A stretch of 64,000 bases of DNA, taken from NCBI GenBank assembly GCA_024500155.1, contig CM044871.1, positions 34,904,728-34,968,727 on the forward strand, given 5' to 3'. Source of the DNA: Chenopodium formosanum (taxonomy: Eukaryota; Streptophyta; Magnoliopsida; Caryophyllales; Amaranthaceae). Below are positions 46,126-56,706 of this stretch, in pieces (position 1 is the first letter of the stretch; every line of letters begins with the position of its first letter). The notes under the pieces were generated by a model. It did not search any database, was not told the origin of the DNA, and worked only from the letters and a program-made list of their open reading frames with translations. The position numbers and the translations under genes are program-made.

Positions 46126-48179
46126 GATTATATTTCAAAGCTTAGCTTGTGTGTGTGTGTGTTTGAATTTCTGGATTTTTTATGTTGCTACCCTAGTAAG
46201 TACTAAGTACTAATTAGTAGCCTTTTAAGGTATAGTTGATTATGTCATTAGAAGTGGAAACCATCCTAATTTTTCACCCTCATCAATTTTGATGACAATT
46301 TTAAGAGTCCACCTCGAGTTGATCATAGATGTCTTGCACTTTCAGACTTCAAGAGTATCAAGAAATTAGTCTCTTAATTATATACCCACTTGAAATTTGC
46401 ATCTTATTCAAGATTTTGGTGCTTCACCTCCAGTAGCTTGTTATATTTACCTTGTAATTGTTTTAAGTCAACTTTCTCTAACATGTGGGCAAGATCAACA
46501 AACAAAAAATTAAAACCTTATTCCCAAGATCAACAGTAATTTCCTTAGTTAAATTTCTGTCTATCAAATAGTTATATCATCATTTTATTGAAATTTATTT
46601 TCTGGGTAGTATTTTTTGGAAGAAAACCCTCCTAATTTGATTAACCTTTAATGCTGTTATAGGTTTGAAATGTGAATTTTAAGGAATTATGAACTGGGTT
46701 TTTCTCAGATTTTGTAATCATGCATTTTGTAAATTATTAGAACTGTGTACATTTTTTGGTGTTTGATTTTGGTTGGGATGCTTTTCTTTGTTTACAAGAC
46801 TGCATTTTTCTTTTGGAAGTAGATTACTGATATTTGCACTAGGGTTGTTTACTAGTATGTTCTGGTTGTTGATTTTTATTTAACCACCCAAATTGATTTT
46901 CTTGAATTTTGTCACTGAAACAAACATTTGGATTGTAACATCTCCAACTTCTTCTAAAATTTTTACTGAAGTTATTCTTATAGAAAGTATGAGAACCCAC
47001 TTAAGGCTTTAAGCAGTAGATCATCGAACACATCATGAATTGAAATTATATGAGTCAATTGAATTCTAACAAGTCATTTTTTTTTTCTGTAACTTGGCTC
47101 TTGTGTAATCTAGATTTGTATATAGTAGCTCTGTTTTATTTACGTAATGTACTATATTGTGTAATGTACTAATTTATACTTTGTATTTTTTTTTTTTTTT
47201 GAAGATTGGAAAAGGCAATGTAGGTGCAACAAGAGAATAGGCCAGGACACTTGAGCATGAACAAGCGACTTTATTGTCTATAAGGCCATCGTCTATCTAA
47301 TTTGGTTTTTAGTCTTATATTGGTGATGTAATTATTTAGGGACAAGCTACTATAATATGCGACTTTTTTTTTTTTTTTAAATAATTGTGTTGATGTTTTC
47401 TTTTATAAATTTGGTAATTAAGTACTACGTACTCTTATTATTGTTAATATTAATTATTTTCTTTTAATCTAGTTATATAAAATATTTGTTTATTATTATT
47501 TTTATGTTATTAATTAATTTAGTTTATGATAAATTTAAATAACTATAATGTATATGTATGATGATAATAATTTAATAAAAGAAAAAAAAAATTAAAAAAG
47601 CTTTCAAGACGCTTTTTAATGTCTACACTTTTGCACATTTTCAAATTTGAAAGAGTTTCCCGCCATACCATAGGCTAACACAAATAAACGCAAGACAACA
47701 AAAAGCGTCGCTACATTTGATTATGTGGATAGGAAAAAGCGTCGCTAAAAAAACTTCACATTTGGGATATTGCGCGAAATACGTAATTTTCGACGCTTCG
47801 TATATTAGTTTGGACACTAAAAGGCGTCGAGAATCTCGACGCTTTTTAGTGTCCTTGACCAATTTTCGACTCAAGGATTTTCGACGCTTTTTTGCAGCGT
47901 CGAGAAATAATTTTTTGACGCTTTTTAGCGTCGAAAAAAGGCCTAAAAAGCGTCCAGAAAACGCGCTTTTTGTAGTAGTGACTTTAAATATAGATAATAT
48001 CAAATATAACAACTTTTGAATATTTGATTTTATCCTGAAATAAAAAATTTTATCCAAATAAAACCGATTCTATCTTTTAAAATAAAAGATCATATTTTAA
48101 AAATATTTTATCTTATCCAAAATAAATAATATTTATCTTGAAATAATTTTAAAATAAATTTTTTTTTTTCAAAAACTGT

Positions 48180-48535
48180 GAGCCACCACCGCCGGCCACC
48201 GTGGTTAGCTAGCCAAAGCTAGCCACGGTGGCTGACAGCCTTGACGGTAGCCACTGCCGCAAAGGGCAGCAGCGTGGCAGCTGCTTCTGTCAGGGCTGCA
48301 GGCCACCATGCGTTGCCAGCCAAGGCTAGCCACAGTGGCTGGCTACGGTTAGCAGCCACTACCGCGCAAAGGTAGCAACAGCAGCCCTAGCGTGGCAGTG
48401 ACAGCAGCCGTGCAACTCTTGCACGTTACTGTCCAGCCACCTCCCGGACCACCTGCCCTTCCTCCCTCCCTCTGGACTAACCACCTGGTCGGCAGCCGCC
48501 GTGGCTGCGCCACCCAATCGCGGTTGCTAACCAAA
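48180..48535. repeat. GC-rich inverted-repeat block in the copia leader
   Basis: About 355 bases with far higher GC than the surroundings, built from TAGCCACGGTGGCTA-type palindromes, AGCCACTRCCGC and GGCAGC repeats. It lies between the copia PBS and the CACTA insertion. No protein-like frame covers it convincingly in either direction. Confidence 0.75.
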
Positions 48536-49090
48536 TTTATTTATTTTTTTTTTATTTTATTTTTATTTTTTTTTTATTTTTTTGTGTTTGTGTTTTAATT
48601 TAATTAAAATAACACTTATCATAATTAAATTAAATCAGTCCATAAGATTAAAATTAAATCAAATTCAACTTTAAAGTTAGGGTTCATCTTAAAATTAATC
48701 CAATTTAATTCTAACTTAAAAAATTAAATCGATGATCATACACAAAACACTTTTATGTATAAACCAATCCGATTGAAATTATGAATTATAAAATAAATCG
48801 AATTAAATCAAAATTAAGCAAAAAAATCATATTTTAGGGCTCGTACTTTCTAAAAATTCGAAATTAAGGTTAGGGTGTTCGAATATTTCGAACAATTTAG
48901 GGCTAAAATTCGGTCATATTCATGGCTATTTGAGAATAATTAAATCACATTTAATCGATTCCAAAAGTTTAATCACATTAAAATAATAATTGAACCATAA
49001 TTAAATTAATTTCTCCCTCTTAATTGATTATAAAATTAACATGGACATCAAATAATCGTATTATTATGATCTAGCACGTTCATGCAAGAG

Positions 49091-49105
49091 GCTAACCGAT
49101 ACCAC
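49091..49105 (-). other. Copia primer binding site
   Basis: GTGGTATCGGTTAGC on the minus strand directly follows the 5' LTR end (CTCCTACA). It resembles the TGGTATCAGAGC class with a few changes. Confidence 0.6.
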
Positions 49106-49791
49106 TGTAGGAGTTTATAGGTACTACGCAACGGAAATAATAAGAATCATATTCAATTAAGCACCTAATCCCAAGAATCACATGCATAACACACAAGACA
49201 CATAATCATATCTTTGATGCGTGAATTCCACGAAGCTATTCGACAGGCAAATCAGGGAAAGAATAGAGCCCCAAGCATTGCTCCTCTGATTAGTCCCCGA
49301 GATTCGAACGAGCCATCCACCAATACTAGATTTGTCGAGTGATTGAGGAAAACCGCGATCACCACCTTTACGGACAACCGACCAGCGCACGAACCACCAC
49401 CACCATGAGACACCATAGGCGCCAAGGAGGAGGAAAGAGCCGTGTGAGAGAGAGGACTTTGAGAGGGGTTGGTTTTTCGTGTTTGCTAATTAGGGGTTGG
49501 TTTTTCAGTTAATTGCTTACATTCAAACCTAGGCACCTAGTCTATTTATAATCCTATTATAATTAAACTAGCGCACGAAGCCCAAAACTCTCTTATCCAC
49601 TCCATATGGCCTGCCACCTAGAGTGATGAGGCCCATGATGGGTCTCATCCTCTAATGCTCGATCTAGCCCCTTTGTGTACCTTATAGGATCCGTCCAATT
49701 GGGCTTTTGGCTATTTTACTAGTCCGAATATCGTTAGTACCTCTTGCTATGGGAAAACGACGACCCAAATGTACGAACTTAATTATCTCCA
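49106..49791 (-). repeat. 5' LTR of the copia element, start truncated
   Basis: Aligned with the LTR at 28110-28862 over about 690 bases, with a TATAAATA at 49543-49550. Similarity stops at 49791, where about 57 bases including the TGAAGG start are missing and unrelated sequence begins. Confidence 0.8.
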
Positions 49792-50866
49792 TATGATTTT
49801 GGGGTTATTATCATCACCCAAACTAATTCCACCAACAGAAGTAACAACATCTTCCTTATTATCGCTTCATCCATAATCGTATCCATATATAGTTCAACAC
49901 GGATCTACCTATAATTTGAATTGAGTAATTTTATTTTAATAAACTTACAACATAAATCAACTTTTTATATATCAAACCATATTATAATCAATAAAGGAGA
50001 TAGGAAGTTAAACTGACTTGAAGCTTGCTAATCGCTACCACCGCTTTACCATTTCAGCCTACAATCAAAATTGAGTAACTTTAATCATCTTACAATATAA
50101 ATCAACTCACAATACTATAGCTTGATAATCGCTACAAAGGGCAATACCATTTTCATTCTCGTATTGATGGGATGCTTGCTTAGGGAAATAATGCATGGTT
50201 ATTTCAAATTTGCTACAGTGTACAGTAACTAACCACAGTTAACAAGCTAACAAGCGTTAACAGCAACTAACGACTATTGTACTTGGCGTAAAGTTGGCGT
50301 CCAAAACCCAAGTTAACGGAGATGTGGTGAGATGTCGATTTGCTTGAACTAAGGGGCACACATTTGCATGTTATTCACAATTCATGCCATCGAATTAACG
50401 AATTTCGCAAATCAAGGGCATGAACTTGTATTTGCCGTCAAAATAGTTCCTAAATTGGTATTAATTTGGGAATGCATGACAAATTTAATATTTCTACTTT
50501 TAGTTGTCTTATCCACTTCCTGAGGTTATTCGTTAGATTTTGCCGTAATTCAATTATTTAAATCTTGACACTTAATTAATGTATGTTCACCAATAACATT
50601 ATGGAAAACGAGAAAGCCCCAGTTAATCAATTTGATACACAAAATTTGTTTATCAAATGGCAAAATGGTAAATAAAATTTGTTTATCATATTGATCAACT
50701 TGTATTTTCTCCTAGAAAACCATTCAACTACTACAAGGAATCCACTGGAAAGTAAAGGGATCAATTGAAAACAAAAAAAAGTATAAGAAAGACAAAATAT
50801 AATTATCATTCAAGATATTGTGGCAAGATATGATATGAACGAAGAATGCTCCTAGTGGATGTTTTT
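49792..50866. other. Unassigned AT-rich spacer
   Basis: No gene, LTR or terminal repeat is recognised between the truncated copia LTR and the solo gypsy LTR. Confidence 0.5.
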
Positions 50867-51361
50867 TGTTTTTGGGTGTTTTTGTCCCTCGGGGAGAGTT
50901 ACGTCACAAAAACTGGTCCGGCTGATTTGTACCTGCAAAACAACGGAGACTCCGGATGGTTGGAGCTCAGCCTCCGAAAATCAAGTTAGTAACTTGAAAG
51001 GGAATAAAGAGTACGGAAATTTAGGTGGGGATCTGCTTGGATTCCAAGCTCAGGTGTTTCTTTGATGAGAGAGAATGTAGGTGTAATAAATGATTGAATG
51101 TGTTCCCAAAGTGGGGAAATATCTCCCTATTTATAGGGTCATTGGAGAATGTGCTCCTATCTAGGTCACTTGACCTAGATTTTAGTGGGTTGCGCCGTTT
51201 TACGACATTTTTTGGGATTTGGGCCCTTGAATGCCGCCATTTCAGAGATGTATCCAAGGGGGCCATGTGTCAGGAGGATATTAAGCCACGTGGGTCATCC
51301 TGAAATCGACACGTGGTCTCCTCTCATCGGTCCACGTGTCTAGGGTATTTTACCCTAAACA
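50867..51361 (-). mobile_element. Solo gypsy LTR, minus orientation
   Basis: Read on the minus strand it starts TGTTTAGGGTAAAATACC at 51361 and ends CACCCAAAAACA at 50867, flanked on both sides by TTTTT as a possible 5-base duplication. It shares with the LTR at 53342-53978 the TATAAATAGGG promoter (51128-51135), CCTGAGCTTGGAATCC, CGGAGGC..CATCCGG, GCAGGTAC and GAGG(G)ACAAAAAC. No internal sequence is attached, so it is a recombined solo LTR of a sister family. Confidence 0.8.
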
Positions 51362-51645
51362 TTTTTCTCTATCTCTTTAGTTTAGAATTTATTACTTTTG
51401 TGTGCTTTTATTATATTTTACGGTTTTTTTTTTTTCAAATGTAAAAAGAAAGACCTTGACGTAGCTCAACCCTCACAGTTTTTATTATATTTTAGGATAG
51501 TTTTATTGCTTTCTTGATTAGTGTTTTAGAATACATAGATTCCGTCAATGCAAATCAACTCTGTCCAACCCAACAAAGGTGATGCTGCCCCCTGTTGCTG
51601 AAGCAAAAACTACTGCTTCAATTAAGTGTAGAAAGCCAATGTAAG

Positions 51646-52065
51646 GGTGCGTTAAGGTGAACTTGGCGAATGTACTGGTGGGGGTGTAAGGGGGGGCTAG
51701 GGGTGGTATTCAGGGACATTGTACAGCTCTGGATTGTGGCAGAAGCAACGGTGATCAGATATGGTTTGCAAGTGTAAAGTAGGCTCGGTTATAATCAAAT
51801 TGAAGTGGAGAGCGATGCACTAAATGCTACTAGTTTCTATGCTGTGAAGATGGTGAAATGTGGAATGACTCAAATTCATATAGTTTATGATATTAGAAAT
51901 GATGGGATGTTATTTAATATATGTATTTTTGATCATATCAAAAGATCATGTAATACGGTTGCTCACCTAGTGATAAGGTGGAAAATCGTTGGTAACTCTG
52001 AGCTTGTTCAGTTAGGCTCGTTCCCTCAAAGCAGTATTTCTTTGAAGGATTTGAATTTCCAATAA
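51646..52065 (+). pseudogene. RNase H-like (RVT_3) remnant
   Basis: The plus strand reads VKVNLA..V, later AEAT.IRYGLQV, RLGYNQIEVESDALNATS and FDHIKRSCNTVAHLVIRW, in two registers. These are the landmarks of plant RVT_3 RNase H domains (VKVNFDGA, AEA.A...GL, VESDA, HI.RSCN.VAH.LA), which come from non-LTR retrotransposons or host gene fragments. A stop and at least one frameshift separate the two halves. The upstream reverse transcriptase is not present. Confidence 0.7.
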
Positions 52066-52371
52066 TAATATAACATTGACTATGTTCATTAAAATAAAAA
52101 TAAAAATCAATGATATACAAGCATATATACAGTGAGCTCAATTAAAATTTAACACAAATGTCATATCATACATTTTTATACATTTTCTAAATACATCATA
52201 ATTGTGAATTAGTGATGCTGCTTTCCTGCTTTGAGAGGATGTGGTATTGCTCTTAGACCACATCTCCATCATGATCATTAATATACAAGAGCATTTGTAT
52301 AATCATTATAAACATATAAAAACACACAGAAGGCAACAAGCTTATTGTGCACGCTCAAGCAACATCCGGCT

Positions 52372-52629
52372 CTAGGATGTCCAGGTAACAGATAGTGAAT
52401 GTGCTAAAGATATCTGGACGCGTATCACCTCATAGACAGCTCCTCTAGATAGCACCCCCAGAACATCTTCTTGTGTGTTTGTAGCAAGGTTGGCCAACGA
52501 TACCACACGATAATGAGATTCATCTCGCAAGCGAAACCCGTTAGACCATTGTCCTACTTTCCACCATTTTATTGAAACTTGTCTCTCAGATATGTCAGAG
52601 CATTGAAAGGCATCCTTAACATATTGCAG
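52372..52629 (-). CDS. Coding-looking terminal exon of an unknown gene
   Basis: An 85-codon minus-strand frame starts at a good splice acceptor (TACTGTTATGCAG, 52630) in phase 0 and ends at TAG 52372-52374. The peptide (LQYVKDAFQCSDISERQVSI, KWWKVGQWSNGFRLRDESHY, RVVSLANLATNTQEDVLGVL) is balanced and soluble, with no transposon features. I do not recognise the family. Upstream exons would lie to the right, but 52.7-53.3 kb shows none and the gypsy element starts at 53342, so the gene may be truncated. Confidence 0.45.
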   Translation of the reverse strand: MQYVKDAFQCSDISERQVSIKWWKVGQWSNGFRLRDESHYRVVSLANLATNTQEDVLGVLSRGAVYEVIRVQISLAHSLSVTWTS

Positions 52630-52768
52630 CTGCATAACAGTAAAATTCAAAATAAAAGTATAAGAGCTGCATAGTAGCTAGCATGAAGGTGATGAAAAAT
52701 TCAATTTCTAAATCATAAAGTAGTTTTCTAGTTTCATACAAGATACAACTGCAATTTCACTTAGCAAC

Positions 52769-53010
52769 ACGATGGCTCAATATAAAAAAGGCCATAAGAC
52801 TCAGAATACAACAAACCAGGTTACACACGAGATCTTGATCAAATAGATGTAATCCCCCCCTCCCCCTTGTTTGTTTGTAGACGATAGACCACAAAATGAG
52901 ACTCATCCCTCAAGCATCACTATGGCTCGATAAAAAGGCCATACACCTCAGGATTTAGCAAACCAGCACATACACAAGATCAAATTGATGTAATCGATTC
53001 CCCCCTGCCC
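52769..53010. repeat. Diverged tandem duplication of about 150 bases
   Basis: The segment GGCTCAATATAAAAAAGGCC...GATGTAATCCCCCC (52769-52866) recurs as GGCTCGATAAAAAGGCC...GATGTAATCGATTCCCCCC (52921-53010). Confidence 0.7.
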
Positions 53011-53341
53011 CTTTGTCCTCTATCTGTTACTAAATTAGTCAGTTATTCAGCTTATTGGATAATTTACAATGTAAGGTGAGCTGCACTATATAATTGCATA
53101 TGCAAAGGTATTTGCGAGCTTATTAAATTTGATCCATGCTTTGAAGAACTAAATCTGACCATCAAACAATACTCATGCTCACTCTAAAGAAACTATAGCA
53201 CAAAAACATTTTCTAGCTGCAAGTGCTAATTATCCCCCATCCTTGAAAATTTTCTGTGTACTTTGGACACGCATAATAAGGAATTCAAACGGGTATATTA
53301 TTGTTAGCTACAGTTGGCATAAGAATATATAAATTAAGGGT

Positions 53342-53978
53342 TGATTTGGGTATTTTTACTCGGCCAGGTGGCCCAATCAGAAACTGCCATGTGTCTTAAG
53401 TGAAGGTGCCATCTGGACCTATGAGATGATGACACGTGGTGGGCGAACATCCTTCTGTCCTAAAAGGATTGATGATCCAGCATGGACCATTCAAAGGGCG
53501 ACGCGTGTCACCCTAAAGGATGCCCAAATGCCTTTTGGGTTCAGTGACACGTGTCACTCAGGCATTGCCTCTGGAATGACGGCCTTCAACGGCCCAAACC
53601 TTGAGGCGCCATTTTGCGGCGTGACCTAATCCCTAGGTCACCAGATCCTAGGGAGGGCACACTTTCCAAAGGGACCCTATAAATAGGGACAGTTCCTATA
53701 TTTATGACAACAGATACATGCAATACGAGACAACGCGTCACTTACTCATTTATTACAAAGCTGTCGATTTCAAGGAACAGACAGCACTTTACCTGAGCTT
53801 GGAATCCGAGCATATAACTTTATTTCCGCACGTTTTACTACCGAATACTTACTAACTTAATCTTCGGAGGCAGACCACCGGCCATCCGGCGGTCCGTTTG
53901 CTTAGCAGGTACATACATCCTTTATTGAATCCAGTCTCAGTGTTGTAACTCTTCCAGAGGACAAAAACCCCCGAAACA
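53342..53978 (+). repeat. 5' LTR of the Tat-lineage element
   Basis: From TGATTTGGGTATTTTTAC to CCCCCGAAACA, 637 bases. It contains several ACACGTGTCAC/CACGTGG-type G-box-like motifs in U3 (53432-53560), a TATA box and a leader shared with the solo LTR at 50867. Confidence 0.8.
53678..53685 (+). promoter_or_regulatory. LTR TATA box
   Basis: TATAAATA within CCCTATAAATAGGGAC. The same palindromic TATA context is present in the solo LTR. Confidence 0.7.
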
Positions 53979-53980
53979 TT

Positions 53981-53997
53981 TGGCGCCGCTGTGGGGA
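53981..53997 (+). other. Primer binding site
   Basis: TGGCGCCGCTGTGGGGA, two bases after the LTR end, is a tRNA-Asp-like PBS with several differences and is common in Tat-lineage elements. Confidence 0.7.
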
Positions 53998-54010
53998 GAG
54001 TACCTCTGAA

Positions 54011-55495
54011 ATGGCTTCACAAGTCCCTGTACCGAATCCAGAGGCCAATCGACCTCCAGAAGACATAGTGGTCCAGACGGACCATGACTCAGGGACGACG
54101 CTGACGTCGAAACCTATGTGGATCCTAACGGGTCCCTCATCTCAAAACGCATCCGCGGTAGGGAAAAGCGGGAGCGTAACACTGATTAGGCGGGGCCAAG
54201 CAAAACTGTCGGTCAGCCAAAAAAGACCTCGGTGCGGACGGGTGATCCGTCCCAGGCGGCAAGATCGACTCCCATCACACGAGATGAACTCATGCGATTG
54301 TTGAGCAGTCTCAGGGGTGAAATCAAATAACTCGCCTCCAAGAAGTTGCCTACTCCTAGAAAGGAGCAGTCGGCTAAGAAGCCAGCCCAAGCTGGCAAAC
54401 AGAAGTCGGTCAGAGACCGTCAGCCGAGTCCTCATCCTGCCCCTACGGAGAAGGCTCGGCCTCAAATTGACCTTACCAGGCTTCGTTTCCCAGAAACGGG
54501 CACAAGAAAAGCCATCCGGCACATACAGCCGGATGGTAGCAACAAAACGTTCTCTGATGCTCGACAATACATTGAGCAGAAGAAGACTCAGCTATTAGAG
54601 TCGGCTTCAACGTCGACTTATCATGATAGCTTTCGGAATACCTCTGTGAGGTGTTCCCAGTCTGTACATGAGACCCCAGCAAGCAGCCCACGGGTTAAGT
54701 CTGGCCCTCATATAATCCAGTTGGCCCAGTACATGGCTCAACCATTGTACCAGTCGCCGGTTTTACCTTACATGCAGCCTACCCTCTTTGGAGGACTGGC
54801 GGCATACGGCTATCAGCCGATGGACTGGCAGCTTAGGCTGCAACACCTAAGAGATCAACCCTCTGCCTTCTCCAGGGAAATAACTGAAGCTCAACGGCCG
54901 ACTAAAGTTAAAATTGTTCTGGTTGGAACCTATGACGGGACCTCCAACCTAGAAGACCACCTGCTAGCATACACCCACCTCATGTATTTACAGGGGTTGG
55001 ATGATACCGCATGGTGTCGTTGCTTTCCAGCCACCTTGAAGGGCATCAATAACCCAACAGTGGTTCGGCAATCTGTCGGCTGGTTGCATCAATAGCTTCA
55101 AGACGCTTGCGTTCTTATTCGCTTCAAACTTCTCTATGAACATCCCTGCCAAAAAGACAAGCCTTGATTTGGGCAATGTACAGCAGGGAGATAGAGAAGG
55201 CTTGCGTTCCTATGTCAGGCGGTTCAATCTGGTACGAATCCAGATTCATGGGCTGTCCGCCTTCACAAACTTCTTTAAGGGTCTGAAGGACGGGTCTACT
55301 TTTAAGTATGGACTCGTCCGCAAACAAATCTTTACTCTGCAAGGAGCCTTGAGAGAGGCGGAAGCCTATATATAGGCGACCGAACTCTGCTCCTCCAATA
55401 AGCAGTCGGACCATAAGAAGTCTGATCGACAGAAGGAGAGTCGGCCTGCTGAGCCGGCTCCTAAGCCAGAAGAGAGCAAATAGAAAAAACAAGTA
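54011..55495 (+). pseudogene. Gag of the Tat-lineage element, disrupted
   Basis: ATG at 54011 (MASQVPVPNPEANRPPEDI) follows the PBS by 13 bases. After frameshifts, the capsid-like core reads TKVKIVLVGTYDGTSNLEDH then YTHLMYLQGLDDTAWCRCFP (to 55095, where the frame shifts), and MNIPAKKTSLDLGNVQQGDR with LRSYVRRFNLVRIQIHGL, the usual Retrotrans_gag landmarks. A TAG at about 55373 and another at about 55481 break the tail. Gag would package the element RNA. Confidence 0.8.
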
Positions 55496-55542
55496 TGGGC
55501 CATTGATAACTCTGATCAACCGGCCCAGAAGAAGAAAAAGAG

Positions 55543-56535
55543 TTGAAACCGTACGTCCCAAGGTACGTGTTCCACAAGGACTGCTGCTCCATCCTATTGA
55601 AAATTAAGGATCTGGCTCTTGAGAAGCCGACTCCTATGAAGGGTTCCGCTGAAAATCGGAACAAGAACAAGCATTGCCATTTCCATGAGGATGTCGACCA
55701 TGACACGAACGACTGCTTCAGTCTCAAGCGGGAGCTCGACCGTTTGGCCGACAAAGGACAGCTGAAGTCCTCTGCGAAGTCCAAAGTGACTTCAAAGGCA
55801 AATCAAGGGCAGTCCAAGAAAAAGACTCCCCAGCCTGCTATGAGTGCCGAAATTGATGAAGATCCGGTATACACCATAGCAGACGGATTTGCCGGTGGTG
55901 GCCCGACCATTCGGGGCACCAAGGATCATCCGAGAAAGATGGTCAATTATGTTGAGGAAGGAGAGGCGGAAAGCACATCCGCCTTCCCTAAAGTTGTCAT
56001 CACCGAGCAGGACAGAGGCAATGCCTCTCGGCCGCATGATGACTCTGTGGTCATTGAGTGCAAGGTGGCCAACCAGCTGGTTGGTCGAATTCTAATTGAC
56101 ACAGGAAGTTCCTCGGACCTCATCAGCCTCAAATGCTTATCCAATCTCAAGTACAAACCGGATAGCATGATGGAGGTCTCCCACACCCTTGTTGGGTTTG
56201 GGGGAGGACTTGTGCACCCAGTCGGACGCATTGACTTACCTGTCCGCATGTGAAGCAGGGGAGACGGTCGGCACATGACCATCCGTTTCCTAGTGGTTGA
56301 AGATCTCATAGCTTACAACCTCATCTTTGGCTGCCCCACTCTAAATGTGTGTAAGGCCGTCATTATCCCTGCTCTCATGCTGCTCAAGTATGAGAAGGAT
56401 GATGGAACAGTCGGTTCCCCTATTGGGGACCAAAAGACGGCTCGAGAGTGTTATTTCTTGGACGTCAAGCCTGCGGCCGCAGCATCCGGCCGGGGCAAGC
56501 AAATGATTGACCTCGACGATGTCGAGGAAGAATAG
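55543..56535 (+). pseudogene. Gag tail and retropepsin-type aspartic protease
   Basis: The frame holds a KHCHFHEDVDHDTNDCFSLK zinc-finger-like motif (HCHFH...H.T.DC), typical of Tat gag tails, and then the protease with active site LIDTGSSSDLIS (DTG near 56097-56105), FGGGLVHPVGRIDLPVR and, after a TGA at about 56251, IRFLVVEDLIAYNLIFGCPT. The protease would cleave the Gag-Pol polyprotein. The stop splits the enzyme, so it is inactive here. Confidence 0.85.
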
Positions 56536-56706
56536 TCGGCCCCACCAGCCGAAAAGAAAAGAAAGACTGATGAGCTGGTGGTGGTAAAAAAAGAAACACA
56601 ATAGCAATCACTAATCGGGGAACGATCAGATGATCTCTGTCCTTAGCCTGCTGGGGAACACATTGATATCCCTCTAGACGACAGCCGCCCAGAGCGGACG
56701 GTTAAG

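Larger units (their letters stand above)
41881..47240 (+). pseudogene. TNPA-like CACTA gene (Transposase_24 type), disrupted
   Basis: ATG at 41881 opens a basic, Ser/Pro-rich exon (MTYRSKRAREILAATAKSN) to a donor at 42464. Exons then fit at 44196-44437, 44536-44748, 44831-44923, about 45041-45148, 45247-45684 and a short last exon, 47205-47240. The middle exons carry the Ptta/En/Spm pattern: LKRANKCWRQFKYSLK, LALWIKTHAGKDGKFL and TLYVNEIPDRPVGYGQG, followed by a coiled coil (VKQEVNALHKKNDTVSQENE). TNPA-like proteins bind the subterminal repeats and help excision. A TAA at 42379-42381 interrupts exon 1, and a frameshift lies at about 45065-45075 before LALW. Splice phases otherwise agree. Intron 1 (1.7 kb) holds a CTGAATTCAG module. 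Confidence 0.8.
34585..47980 (+). mobile_element. CACTA (En/Spm) transposon, 13.4 kb
   Basis: The left end CACTACTATAAAAAG and right end CTTTTTGTAGTAGTG are imperfect inverted repeats, flanked on both sides by ACT (34582-34584 and 47981-47983), the 3-base target duplication of CACTA elements. Subterminal regions carry many TCGACGC/GCGTCGA motifs (34620-34740 and 47700-47970). Inside, on the plus strand, lie a TNPD-like transposase (37627-41160) and a TNPA-like gene (41881-47240), both broken. It is therefore a full-length but probably inactive element. Confidence 0.95.
28110..49791 (-). mobile_element. Ty1-copia retrotransposon, minus strand, split by a CACTA
   Basis: Two direct LTR copies (28110-28862 and 49106-49791) flank decayed copia coding read leftwards: gag (33306-32565), RT (about 31050-30350) and RNase H (about 29850-29720), with a PPT at 28865 and a PBS at 49091. 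The 13.4 kb CACTA at 34585-47980 is inserted in its leader. Without it the element is about 8.3 kb. The 5' LTR has lost its first 57 bases or so at 49791, and no matching target duplication is seen. Confidence 0.8.

Noticed and set aside
48349..48598. Pro- and Gly-rich frames in the GC block
   Set aside because: Open on both strands because of high GC palindromes. No protein-like order and it lies in a copia leader.
54142..54691. Minus-strand Arg/Ser-rich frames opposite the Tat gag
   Set aside because: Shadows of the plus-strand gag.
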